In this document: positions 51,029-59,228 of the stretch, one piece after another
How positions within the stretch are numbered: position 1 is the stretch's first letter
Layout: the number at the start of each line of letters is the position of its first letter
Source: Halobacillus_B rhizosphaerae
GTDB lineage: Bacteria > Bacillota > Bacilli > Bacillales > Halobacillaceae
DNA: 64,000 nt
Reading direction: 5' to 3'
Assembly (NCBI RefSeq): GCF_046719735.1
Contig: NZ_JAUTWQ010000015.1
Coordinates: 83,361 to 147,360, forward strand
Made by a program: the position numbers and the translations under genes
Notes under the pieces: generated by a model
Database searches by the model: none
The model's input: only the letters and a program-made list of their open reading frames with translations
What the model was told of the DNA's origin: nothing

Positions 51029-52322
51029 TCGAGTTTCCCCCTTTGACAATATGAATGTACGTATCCAGCGCCACCAGCAATGCCCCTTCTTCAAAGTCAA
51101 ACGAAGGGGAATGGTGGTTATCCGTAAGACTGGTGCCGAAAAGCATATAAGTCGCTTTCCCGCCGTGGGATTGAACCGCATTCATCATGAAGCTGGCATC
51201 TTCTGATCCCGAAACATGGGCTGCATCAATGATTTGCTGGATGGTACGGCTTGATTTACAAGCCTTTTTTATAACGGAGATTAATGACTGGTCGCATTGC
51301 ATAGGTTCCGTTTCTCCTACAAAATCGATGGAGACATCGACATTGTACATACTTGCAGATGCTTGGATGATCCGCTTGGCCTCTGTTTGCATGTAATCAT
51401 TAATGGCTTTTGTTTCCCCGCGAGTTTCCATTTCTAAATATCCTTGATTAGAAATAATGTTGCGCCCGTTTCCTGCTGTAAGTTTTCCTACATTGATCCG
51501 ACTTACTCCTTCACTATGACGCGGGATTGAATAGAGGTGAGTCGAGGCAGAGGCGGCTGCCAGCAATGCATTGCGTCCATCTTCAGGTTTCATGCCTGCG
51601 TGAGAAGATTTACCCTTAAATGAAACATTCCATTTCGAAGAAGCGAGAAATCCTTTTGTTGAAGCAGCCACTGTGCCGACCTTTAGTTCGTTTATTCCTA
51701 TATGACCAGAGTAGAAATAATCAACGTCCTTCAGCCAGCCTTTATCAACCATCGCCTTGGCTCCCCGGCCGCCTTCTTCAGCAGGCTGGAAAAGAAAGGT
51801 GAACGTCCCGTTTAGTTCCGAAGAATGATTGGCAATATATTGAGCAAGCCCTAAACCAATGGCGGTGTGACCGTCGTGACCACAAGCATGCATGACTTCT
51901 TTGTTTATCGAATGGAAGTCCTGCTGGTAAGGATAATGGGCAGGACTTTCCGATTCTTCAATAGGCAAAGCGTCGATATCAAACCGAAAGGCGAGATGAT
52001 CACCTTCTTGTCCTGTATCCCAAACAGCAGCAAGGCCAGTATGACCTCCGCGCATTTTATTCATCCATTCTTCAGGAATAGAAGAAGAGATATTACGTTC
52101 ATATTTAGATAACTCATCTTGAGAGGGAACTCCATATCGCGATGTACTCATCAGCGCATCCTCTCCGATATGAAGAGAAAAGCCGAGCGATTCTAATTCC
52201 TTACCAATTTTAAAAGTAGTCAAGTATTCCATGAAGCCTAGTTCAGGCTGGCGATGGAAGGTACGTCTCCATTCAACGATCTGAGTGTTGATATGCTTGA
52301 AGAACGGTTCAGGAGAAGGCAT
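51021..52322 (-). CDS. abgA: M20 peptidase, AbgA-like (aminobenzoyl-glutamate hydrolase subunit A)
   Basis: About 433 residues, equal in length to AbgA. The start (VEWRRTFHRQPELGFMEY), the insertion with STSRYGVPSQDEL, FRFDIDALPIEES and HACGHDGHTAIGLGLAQYI with metal ligands, and the SGSEDASFMM block match the family. With AbgB it removes p-aminobenzoate from aminobenzoyl-glutamate in E. coli. The ATG at 52322 lies inside the end of the preceding gene, 14 bases before its stop. It sits in one operon with another M20 enzyme, which may play the AbgB part. Confidence 0.85.
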   Translation of the reverse strand: MPSPEPFFKHINTQIVEWRRTFHRQPELGFMEYLTTFKIGKELESLGFSLHIGEDALMSTSRYGVPSQDELSKYERNISSSIPEEWMNKMRGGHTGLAAVWDTGQEGDHLAFRFDIDALPIEESESPAHYPYQQDFHSINKEVMHACGHDGHTAIGLGLAQYIANHSSELNGTFTFLFQPAEEGGRGAKAMVDKGWLKDVDYFYSGHIGINELKVGTVAASTKGFLASSKWNVSFKGKSSHAGMKPEDGRNALLAAASASTHLYSIPRHSEGVSRINVGKLTAGNGRNIISNQGYLEMETRGETKAINDYMQTEAKRIIQASASMYNVDVSIDFVGETEPMQCDQSLISVIKKACKSSRTIQQIIDAAHVSGSEDASFMMNAVQSHGGKATYMLFGTSLTDNHHSPSFDFEEGALLVALDTYIHIVKGGNSIE

Positions 52323-53529
52323 CGGTTTCACCGCTCTTCTTCTCACTCAAAGTCTCTAACGTATCTATAGCTACTTGAACTAAATAACGGCTTCCAATGG
52401 GAAGAGCTTTCTCATTGAGTTGAAATCCAGGGTCGTGAAGCGGCTTTTGTTTATCGTGATCGTCAATTTGAGTGCCCAGCCAAATGAAAGCACCTGGATA
52501 TTGAAGAAGGAATCTTGAGAAATCCTCCCCAGCAAGGGCGGGGTCAAGTACCGGTGTGGACTTTTCTCCTAACAGCCGATGCGCTGATTGGCGTGCCTGC
52601 TGTGCCCATTCTGGAGTGTTGATCGTTGCAGGGTACCCATCTAAATAATCGATGTCCACTTCACCCTCAAAGGCAGCAGCTGTTTGGTTAATTATTTTAT
52701 GAAATCGGTGCTTCACTTTATCTTTTACTTCCGACTTAAATGTTCGAACGGTACCTTCAAGAATGATTTCCTTAGGGATCACGTTGTATCCATACCCGCC
52801 TTCGATTTTCCCGATCGTGACGACAGCAGAATCTAGGGGGTTCACGTTTCGACTGACAATGGTCTGAAGACTGCTAATAATTTGGTTGGCAATAATCAAG
52901 GCATCATTCCCATCATGCGGCATACTGGCGTGACCGGATTCGCCTTTAACAATAAGTTTAAACCGGTCCGATGCACCCATCATTTCTTTGTCTCGAATGC
53001 CAATCTGTCCAACAGGTAAGCTTGGCCACACATGCTGTCCGAAAATCACGTCTGGAGTGCACTCGTCAAACACGCCATCATTGAGCATAGGCTGGGAGCC
53101 TCCCGTCGGGGAAGTTTCTTCTGCCGGCTGGAATACGAGCAGCACAGTTCCTTTTAGCTTTTCCTTGATTTGCTGTAAGGCGTAACCTGCTCCAATTAGC
53201 ATGGCTGTATGAGCATCATGACCGCAGGCGTGCATTTTTCCAGTGTTTGTAGAAGTAAAGGAATGCGAGTTGCTTTCCTGAATCGGCAATGCGTCCATAT
53301 CGGCTCGAAGTGCGACGGTTCCTCCTGGCAAACTGCCTTTAATAATGCCTAACACCCCAGTATTCGCAAACCCGGACTGCCATTCAATACCGTATTCCGA
53401 GAGTTTCTCTTTAACTAATTCTGAAGTTTGGTATTCTTCGTTACTTAATTCCGGATGCTGATGCAGTTTTCTTCGAATATTAATAATATCGTTTTGAATT
53501 GATGAGATAAGTTCCTCGATGTAATTCAA
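52309..53529 (-). CDS. M20D amidohydrolase (aminoacylase/hippurate hydrolase type)
   Basis: About 406 residues. Characteristic motifs are RRKLHQHPELSNEEYQTS, ALRADMDALPIQESN, MHACGHDAHTAMLIGAGYAL, FQPAEETSPTGG and LAGEDFSRFL, supplying the two-metal site. It hydrolyses N-acylated amino acids. Start is TTG at 53529 with GGAGG eight bases ahead. It is the first gene of the minus-strand series amidohydrolase-abgA-carbamoylase-regulator-abgT. Confidence 0.92.
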   Translation of the reverse strand: MNYIEELISSIQNDIINIRRKLHQHPELSNEEYQTSELVKEKLSEYGIEWQSGFANTGVLGIIKGSLPGGTVALRADMDALPIQESNSHSFTSTNTGKMHACGHDAHTAMLIGAGYALQQIKEKLKGTVLLVFQPAEETSPTGGSQPMLNDGVFDECTPDVIFGQHVWPSLPVGQIGIRDKEMMGASDRFKLIVKGESGHASMPHDGNDALIIANQIISSLQTIVSRNVNPLDSAVVTIGKIEGGYGYNVIPKEIILEGTVRTFKSEVKDKVKHRFHKIINQTAAAFEGEVDIDYLDGYPATINTPEWAQQARQSAHRLLGEKSTPVLDPALAGEDFSRFLLQYPGAFIWLGTQIDDHDKQKPLHDPGFQLNEKALPIGSRYLVQVAIDTLETLSEKKSGETDAFS

Positions 53530-53546
53530 AAATGTTCCTCCTTTAA

Positions 53547-53566
53547 TTAAGGACATTTTCCTTTAA
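53547..53566. promoter_or_regulatory. shared box upstream of the M20D gene
   Basis: TTAAGGACATTTTCCTTTAA is a quasi-palindrome (AAGGA/TCCTT arms) close to the start of the first gene of the locus. The AAGGACATTTTCC core occurs upstream of abgT as well. Confidence 0.5.
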
Positions 53567-54068
53567 TGTTCCGTATTTGTGGTATAACAGTTATTCTAAA
53601 CAAAGATTCATCATAATTCAACAAAAAATTCAGAAATTTAGATGTGTGAGGGATCTAAAACAAATGAAAGTGTTGAAATGGCGGGGTTTAAAAAACAATA
53701 AATCTAGAAAGGCGGTTCATATTACTGAAATTTAGAGAGGAATAGGATCGGATATTAATTCAATGGAAAAGGATACGTGGTGTCTCCAGGGATAACAGTG
53801 TTTTAAAAATAAAAAAACGAATATTATATTAAATAATTTAGTTAATGTACGGATTTTTCTTGTGTCCTAATAAAGGTTCTGATACACTCTTTCTGTACCG
53901 TTTTCCATTATTGCATGGTTTATATGGTGCGAAAGTTACTGTTTTTTGATGAGTAACTAAACCTGTAAGAATTTATAATTGTTCGCTTTTATAGTTGTTT
54001 TTAATTGACTAGTAATAGATTCTAGGGCGGATGAAGGATGGTACATATTAAAAAAGGAGGGGTTAGGA
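53567..54068. other. long AT-rich intergenic region between divergent units
   Basis: About 500 bases without an acceptable ORF. It should contain the promoter of the M20 operon (left) and of the lipoprotein gene (right). No repeat or strong promoter was recognised apart from the ribosome site AAAAAGGAGG at 54051-54060. Confidence 0.35.
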
Positions 54069-54938
54069 TTGAAACACAACGCTTTGAAAAAGTACTTTGC
54101 AATTATCTTTTTAATTACTATTTCTTTATTGGCTGGGTGCAGTTCTTCTGCGGACTCAGAAGCCAAATCCGATGAATCGAAAAAGCCGATTATCGTCGAA
54201 GGGCCGATGCCAATAGAAGCGGAGAAATTCGCCGAAAGATTGGACAATGTAGAAAAAGAAAAAATAGGAAACTTTGTCTTTTATAAGGGGACAGTCAACG
54301 ATTATCCAGTAATCGTAGCTAAAACTGGTAAAGGAATGGAGAATACAGCAGCTGCAACAGCTCTTGCGATTGAAAAGTATAGTCCTGCCGCCATTATTAA
54401 TCAAGGTACTTCTGGCGGCCATGACCCGAATCTAGATGTGTTTGATATCGTACTAGGGAAGCGCACTACAAATATCGGATCTCTTAAAACTTCACAATTA
54501 GCGGAGGATGAAGGCATCAAACCGAAAAAATGGAAGCCTATGGATCTAATGGCGTCAGAAGGTAGTGCCGGTGAAGATCCTGATGCAGAGAATATTCATT
54601 ATTACAAAGGAGATGAGAAGCTCCTTGCTGCCGCTCATGAGGTTAAGGAGGATTACACTAAAGGGAAAGTGGTGGATGGAACGATCGGTTCTGCTGACGT
54701 ATGGAATAATGAAGTTGACCGCATCAAATGGTTTCATCAGAAGTACGGAACCTCTGTTGAAGAAATGGAAGGGGCAGCTGGGGCTCAAATTGCTGAATCT
54801 TTCCATATCCCATATTTAGGAATCCGGATTTTATCTAACAATAAGACTAATGGCGGTGAGTATAACCCAAACACAGCTTCTGCCAATCAAGAATATGTTT
54901 ATGAAGTGGTGAAACACTATATCTCAATGAATCAATAA
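54069..54938 (+). CDS. exported lipoprotein with MTA/SAH-nucleosidase-like (PNP_UDP_1) domain
   Basis: A 289-residue protein. A lipoprotein signal ends at LLAGCSSSADS (Cys near residue 22); the rest is the nucleoside phosphorylase/nucleosidase fold. GPMPIEAEKFAERL contains the glutamate equivalent to Glu12 of E. coli MTA/SAH nucleosidase, and EEMEGAAGAQIAESF keeps the ribose-binding Glu of EME(G/A). At the catalytic aspartate (IRAISD in E. coli) this protein reads IRILSN. Location outside the membrane is unusual for this enzyme class. Start is TTG with AGGAGG ahead. It may salvage extracellular nucleosides or have lost catalysis. Confidence 0.85.
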   Translation: MKHNALKKYFAIIFLITISLLAGCSSSADSEAKSDESKKPIIVEGPMPIEAEKFAERLDNVEKEKIGNFVFYKGTVNDYPVIVAKTGKGMENTAAATALAIEKYSPAAIINQGTSGGHDPNLDVFDIVLGKRTTNIGSLKTSQLAEDEGIKPKKWKPMDLMASEGSAGEDPDAENIHYYKGDEKLLAAAHEVKEDYTKGKVVDGTIGSADVWNNEVDRIKWFHQKYGTSVEEMEGAAGAQIAESFHIPYLGIRILSNNKTNGGEYNPNTASANQEYVYEVVKHYISMNQ

Positions 54939-54950
54939 TGAAGCGGCCAT

Positions 54951-54985
54951 AAAAGGTGCTTGAATTTATTCAAGTGCCTTTTGTG
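54951..54985 (+). terminator. terminator after the lipoprotein gene
   Basis: AAAAGGTGCTTGAA pairs with TTCAAGTGCCTTTT around a 4-base loop (two mismatches); T-rich sequence follows. Confidence 0.7.
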
Positions 54986-55136
54986 TTTCTCTTATCTAAG
55001 TAAGGGGACGGGGAAATTTGGATCATGTTATGATTGGGAGGGTGCTAGAAAGAAGCTGCAGGCATGTTTGGGACAGCCTTCTTTTGTGCAGCAGACACTC
55101 TTTTATGATTAAGGTGCGATTATGGGAGGTAAGGAA

Positions 55137-55658
55137 ATGGATAATAATGATATAGTCATTCGGTTAAGGTATGCACTGGATATTAAAGATAATGATATGA
55201 TCGAGATCTTTAATCTCGGAGGCATCGACTTAACAAAAGAAGAAGTTTTAAAGGTACTCACCAAAAGAGAAGACAGCAACGATGATGAGTATGAGGACGA
55301 TGAGTACGAAGATGAAAATCATATCAAGTGTACAAATAGTATGCTGGAGTCATTTTTAAATGGTCTCATCACGTTTGAGCGTGGTCCGCAAGAATCGAAG
55401 CCGGGGCAGACTGTTAAACCAGACCGATCGATCAAAAATCAATCTAGTGTGAATAATGTCATGTTGAAAAAAGTGAAAATTGCTCTGAAATTAACGAGTG
55501 AAGACATTATCGAAGTGTTAGATGAAGCTGGGGTCACGATAACCAAAGGTGAACTAAGTGCGTTACTAAGGAAAGAAGGACATAAGAATTATAAGGTGTT
55601 TGGTGACCAATATGCCCGGAATTTCTTAAAAGGCCTGACGATGAAGTATAGAGGGTAA
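55137..55658 (+). CDS. DUF1456 family protein (YehS-like)
   Basis: About 173 residues made of two DUF1456 repeats: residues 1-45 (IVIRLRYALDIKDNDMIEIF...GGIDLTKEEV) and about 105-170 (LKKVKIALKLTSEDIIEVL...GVTITKGEL). They are separated by an acidic insertion (DSNDDEYEDDEYEDENH) and a loop. Function is unknown; the family is often predicted to bind nucleic acid, without proof I know of. GGGAGGTAAGG precedes the ATG. It is a single gene followed by the second structured repeat. Confidence 0.85.
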   Translation: MDNNDIVIRLRYALDIKDNDMIEIFNLGGIDLTKEEVLKVLTKREDSNDDEYEDDEYEDENHIKCTNSMLESFLNGLITFERGPQESKPGQTVKPDRSIKNQSSVNNVMLKKVKIALKLTSEDIIEVLDEAGVTITKGELSALLRKEGHKNYKVFGDQYARNFLKGLTMKYRG

Positions 55659-55686
55659 ACAGGGAATTTTGATATTATTAATAAAA

Positions 55687-56033
55687 GAGACTGAAACAAA
55701 AGGAAATACCTGCAGTCTAATGACGAACAATCAAGGGAAGGATATGGGCTTATTCCGAATGACCGCTCCGGAAATACACTCCGTTTTTCGCGGGCGGCTG
55801 GTTTGCCTCCTCGTGCTGCGCACTCCGGGGTCAAACCTATGCCTTCCTCCCGCAGAAGTCTCCGTGTATTTCCTACGCTGGAACGTTTTCTGTTTTTCAC
55901 TCCCTTTTTCCAGTTCATCAGAGGAACCTGATAAAGAAAAATGGCGGGCAGGAAAAAACCCGAACGGTGAAGGGATTAACACTCCTTCACCGTTCGGGTT
56001 TAATAATGGCTAACAGACTTTTGTCCCAGCCTC
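55687..56033. repeat. structured palindromic repeat, copy 2
   Basis: About 347 bases homologous to 12058-12406, with almost identical central portions (from TTCCGAATGACCGCTCC to CGTGTATTTCCTACGCT). Here the outer inverted ends are clearer: GAGACTGAAACAAAAG at 55687-55702 and, inverted, GAGGCTGGGACAAAAG at 56018-56033. It lies between the DUF1456 gene and the ROK gene, which end towards each other, the same kind of place as copy 1. ORFs crossing it are not credible. Confidence 0.75.
55956..56001. terminator. 18-bp perfect hairpin inside repeat copy 2
   Basis: AAACCCGAACGGTGAAGG pairs perfectly with CCTTCACCGTTCGGGTTT. Compared with 12334-12378, two base pairs differ, each changed on both arms, so the pairing is kept. 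Confidence 0.7.
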
Positions 56034-56107
56034 TTCTTTACTTAGAATCGGCTGGTACCGTATCGTGTTTTTCGTTTCAGATTAACATTTATAATTATTG
56101 CAGGTTA

Positions 56108-57292
56108 TCAGTTTTCCACGAGTTGCTCTTCGAAGTAGCGATATCCATTCAGATTTAATGTTTTAATTTCATAATAATTCTTTAAAGCGATCATGGCACC
56201 GCCAAGGGAACAAGCATTTTTACCTAAAGCGGAGATGACGAGTTTATCATAATTGTTCATTCTTGAATTCAGCCGTTCTCTAAGCTGATCGAGCAGTTCT
56301 TGTCGTTTTCTAAGAAAAGGACTGTTGATGATTAGGGTTTCAGGATTAAAAATATTGATAATATTATTAAGTCCCACAGCAAAATAATCTAAGTAGTCAT
56401 GAATAATCTCTGGATAATGAGTGAGTAATTCGTTTGCATCCGCATGTTCTAGTTCGCTGCCATCGATTCCTTTGCTTTCTAAATTCTTTACTAGTGCTCG
56501 TTCAGAAGCATACAGCTCCCAGCATCCGTTATTTCCGCAGGGACATTCTAAGCCGCCTCTTTCTACAATCATATGACCAATCTCACCCGCAAAGCCTTGA
56601 AAGCCGCGATAGATCGAGTTATCCTCTATGATTCCTAATCCTATCCCAGAGTACATGGTTATGGTAAATAAATCTTCAATCGGAAAATTAAGTACTTGTT
56701 CAGCATAAACACTTAAATTTGCATTATTGTCAATGTAAATAGGGACACCAAAAGCATGTTCCATTTCTTCTTTTAAACTCATCTGAATCCTTTGAAGTGT
56801 TGGAGTGTACACAATGTCATGGTCATTGTCTACAATGCCATGTATACCAATCCCTATGCCAACTAACCCCACCGGACTTAATTTTTTTTTCACTTCTGTG
56901 ATAATTTCTTCTATAAATTGAATCATGCCTGACGTGGATTCATCGATCGTATCTTTATCATGAGTGTAGCGATAGGTTTGGACCGGTTTTCCTAATAAAT
57001 TGGTTACTTGAATTTGAGTAGTGGGCATATCTATATCAATTCCAATGGTAAATCCGGCATCTTCATTCATTTGGAGAAGGATAGGTTTTCTTCCACCTTT
57101 AGATATTTCTGAAGGGCCTTCAATAATTAATCCTTCCTGCATCAATTGATTAATTTGGGTTGAAACGGTAGATCTGTTTAATCCTGTTAATCGTGAAAGT
57201 TCGATTCTTGAGATCGCGCAATGTTCAATAATTTTTTCAATTAAATTTCTTCTGTTCAATGCCTTGATATAAGTGGCGTCGCCTTTACTCAT
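56108..57292 (-). CDS. ROK family transcriptional repressor (XylR/NagC-like)
   Basis: About 394 residues. The N-terminal winged helix-turn-helix includes ISRIELSRLTGLNRSTVSTQ (about 25-44). The ROK domain follows from about 80 with ILLQMNEDAGFTIGIDIDMP, and its zinc signature reads GGLECPCGNNGCWELYAS near residue 245. It should bind a sugar or sugar acid and repress. AAGGGG precedes the ATG at 57292. It diverges from the TRAP-GH31-uxaC operon. A XylR-type operator lies between the two. Confidence 0.92.
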   Translation of the reverse strand: MSKGDATYIKALNRRNLIEKIIEHCAISRIELSRLTGLNRSTVSTQINQLMQEGLIIEGPSEISKGGRKPILLQMNEDAGFTIGIDIDMPTTQIQVTNLLGKPVQTYRYTHDKDTIDESTSGMIQFIEEIITEVKKKLSPVGLVGIGIGIHGIVDNDHDIVYTPTLQRIQMSLKEEMEHAFGVPIYIDNNANLSVYAEQVLNFPIEDLFTITMYSGIGLGIIEDNSIYRGFQGFAGEIGHMIVERGGLECPCGNNGCWELYASERALVKNLESKGIDGSELEHADANELLTHYPEIIHDYLDYFAVGLNNIINIFNPETLIINSPFLRKRQELLDQLRERLNSRMNNYDKLVISALGKNACSLGGAMIALKNYYEIKTLNLNGYRYFEEQLVEN

Positions 57293-57354
57293 TATGAAAC
57301 CCCTTTCAAAAAACTCTTGAAATTTCATTTGCTTACTTTTAGTATATAACTAAG

Positions 57355-57375
57355 AGTTTGTTGTGTAAACAAACT
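57355..57375. promoter_or_regulatory. ROK/XylR-type operator
   Basis: AGTTTGTT and AACAAACT are perfect inverted arms around GTGTA, very like the known XylR operator arms (TTAGTTTGTT...AACAAACTAA). Confidence 0.72.
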
Positions 57376-57382
57376 AAGTTTT

Positions 57383-57396
57383 TGTAAGCGTAGTCA
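57383..57396 (+). promoter_or_regulatory. candidate cre site before dctP
   Basis: TGTAAGCGTAGTCA fits the cre consensus with one mismatch and lies 28 bases before the dctP start, next to the ROK operator. Confidence 0.45.
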
Positions 57397-57423
57397 TCTA
57401 ATTTGGAAGGGGAGAATGTAAAG

Positions 57424-58440
57424 GTGAAAAAGCTATTTATGCTCGTTCTAATGATTATCGTTAGCGTCGCACTACTTGCAGGGTGTGGAGATTCAGATTC
57501 GAAAACTGCTGGTGGTGATTCAGGTAATGGAGATTCAAAGCAATTAAAACTCGCTCACAACTTAGGTAAGGACCATCCGGTTAATAAGGCATTAGAGAAA
57601 TTTGCAGATGAAGTGAAAGAAAAAACCAATGGAGAAGTTACGATTAAAATTTATCCAAATGGCGTACTTGGCAGTGAGAAAGAGGTTCTTGAACAAGTAC
57701 AAAGTGGAGCAGTAGATATGACGAAGGTGAGCGCAGGTGCTCTTGAAAGTTTTTCTAAGGAATATTCTGTGTTTTCTCTTCCTTATATCTTTGAAAGCAA
57801 AGACCACTATCGTAAAGTCATGGATTCAGATGTTGCTCAGGGGATTTATCAATCTACTAAAGATAAAGGTTTCGTCGGTCTCACCTATTTTGACTCGGGC
57901 GCTCGAAGCTTCTATACCAAGGATACCCCCATTAAAACTCCTGACGATTTAAAGGGGTTGAAAATTCGAGTGATGGATAGTCCGACTGCCATAGAAATGG
58001 TGAAACTTATGGGCGGAACCCCAACTCCTATGCCTTATGGAGAGATTTATACTGCTCTTCAACAAGGGGTTGTGGATGGAGCAGAGAGTAATCCAACTGC
58101 TTTAACGACTGGTAAACACGGGGAAGTTGCAAAAGCATTTTCTAAAAATGAACACACAATGATTCCTGATATTGCTGTGATTAGTGAGAAAACTTGGGAG
58201 AGCTTAACGAAGGATCAGCAAAAAGCGTTTAAAGAAGCTGCTCAGGATGCCACGAAGTATCATACAGAAATCTGGAACAAAGCCATTGATCAAGCTGTAG
58301 AAGAAGCTAAAGACATGGGCGTTAAGTTTTATGATGTGGACAAAGAGCCATTTATTGAGGCGGTACAGCCTATGTACGATGAATTTAAGAAAGATAAAGA
58401 TATCGCTAAAATAATTGATGAAATTAAGAGTATGAAATAA
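57424..58440 (+). CDS. dctP: TRAP transporter substrate-binding lipoprotein (DctP family)
   Basis: About 338 residues. A lipoprotein signal ends at ALLAGCGDS, followed by a Gly/Asp/Ser linker. The binding domain shows KLAHNLGKDHPVNKALEKFA, the carboxylate-binding arginine region LKGLKIRVMDSPTAIEMVKL and PMPYGEIYTALQQGVVDGAE, all typical of DctP. It binds an organic acid; the operon makes glucuronate or galacturonate likely. Start is GTG at 57424, with GGGGAG nine bases ahead. Confidence 0.93.
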   Translation: MKKLFMLVLMIIVSVALLAGCGDSDSKTAGGDSGNGDSKQLKLAHNLGKDHPVNKALEKFADEVKEKTNGEVTIKIYPNGVLGSEKEVLEQVQSGAVDMTKVSAGALESFSKEYSVFSLPYIFESKDHYRKVMDSDVAQGIYQSTKDKGFVGLTYFDSGARSFYTKDTPIKTPDDLKGLKIRVMDSPTAIEMVKLMGGTPTPMPYGEIYTALQQGVVDGAESNPTALTTGKHGEVAKAFSKNEHTMIPDIAVISEKTWESLTKDQQKAFKEAAQDATKYHTEIWNKAIDQAVEEAKDMGVKFYDVDKEPFIEAVQPMYDEFKKDKDIAKIIDEIKSMK

Positions 58441-58739
58441 ATCAGTGAGGTAAAGAGATTACTTGCAGAATAAGAGACGCAGCCAAATGCTATCCAAAGG
58501 GCACAAAGATAAACCAGACGGTAAATGAGCTTAGGAGATTTCTGAGATAGAGATAATCAATCAAGGGTGAATGACACATGGTTTAGCATTGGTTTGGCGT
58601 CTTCTGTACATACCGGTCTACTCTGGTCGGTCTGATGGGGATTCTTAGGGTGGTTGATACGATTTTCATCGACATCCTAACTAAGCTGTTCAAACGGTAA
58701 AAGTCGCTGACACACGACTGAAATAGAGGAGGGAATATT
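58441..58739. other. 299-base gap inside the TRAP operon
   Basis: The gap between dctP and dctQ is much longer than others in this operon. No T-run terminator is seen. From about 58601 to 58701 an open stretch with a protein-like hydrophobic/basic composition (ending TIFIDILTKLFKR) precedes a stop but has no start codon with a ribosome site. It may be a gene remnant or a region that sets a lower level of the membrane subunits than of the binding protein. Confidence 0.35.
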
Positions 58740-59222
58740 ATGATAGACCGAATAAAAATGGTACTGGATCGATTTATTCTAACGCTCACAACGATTTTTA
58801 CTTTTGTATTGGTGGCAGGAGCAATCTGGCAAGTGGCAAGCCGCTATTTGTTTAATGCCCCAAGTACATTTACTGGTGAACTTCTGCGATTTTTACTTGT
58901 GTGGACAGCAATTCTTGGGGCCACTTATGCCTTTGGATCGAATCAACACCTGTCGATTACTTTCATAAAAGAGAAATTCAAAGGGAAAAGCCGATTAAGT
59001 GTACGGATTATCAATGACTTGTTTATTTTAGCTTTTGCGATTCTCGTGATGTTCAAGGGAGGGATGGAAGTTGTGCAGACCACAATGACCCAGCGAACAC
59101 CCATTTTAAACGTTCCTATGGGAGTGGTCTATGCCATCTTACCAGTAAGTGGTGTTCTCATTGTTATCTATAAGCTGCTTCTCATAAAAGAATATCAACA
59201 AGAATTGAACGGAAAGGAGTAG
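58740..59222 (+). CDS. dctQ: TRAP transporter small permease (DctQ)
   Basis: A 160-residue protein with four hydrophobic segments; WQVASRYLFNAPSTFTGELLRFLLVW is the family core around the end of segment one and segment two (about 30-56). It pairs with DctM. GAGGAGGG precedes the ATG, and the dctM gene follows six bases after its stop. Confidence 0.92.
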   Translation: MIDRIKMVLDRFILTLTTIFTFVLVAGAIWQVASRYLFNAPSTFTGELLRFLLVWTAILGATYAFGSNQHLSITFIKEKFKGKSRLSVRIINDLFILAFAILVMFKGGMEVVQTTMTQRTPILNVPMGVVYAILPVSGVLIVIYKLLLIKEYQQELNGKE

Positions 59223-59228
59223 TCATTC

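Noticed and set aside
49775..51181. 468-codon reading of the M20 carbamoylase-type gene
   Set aside because: The first 51 codons lie inside the abgA-like gene and have no family resemblance; the TTG at 51028 has a ribosome site and starts the conserved domain.
55669..56013. ORFs of 83 to 114 codons on both strands across the second structured repeat
   Set aside because: The repeat is conserved at DNA level as a palindrome and the frames are not kept in copy 1; no ribosome sites.
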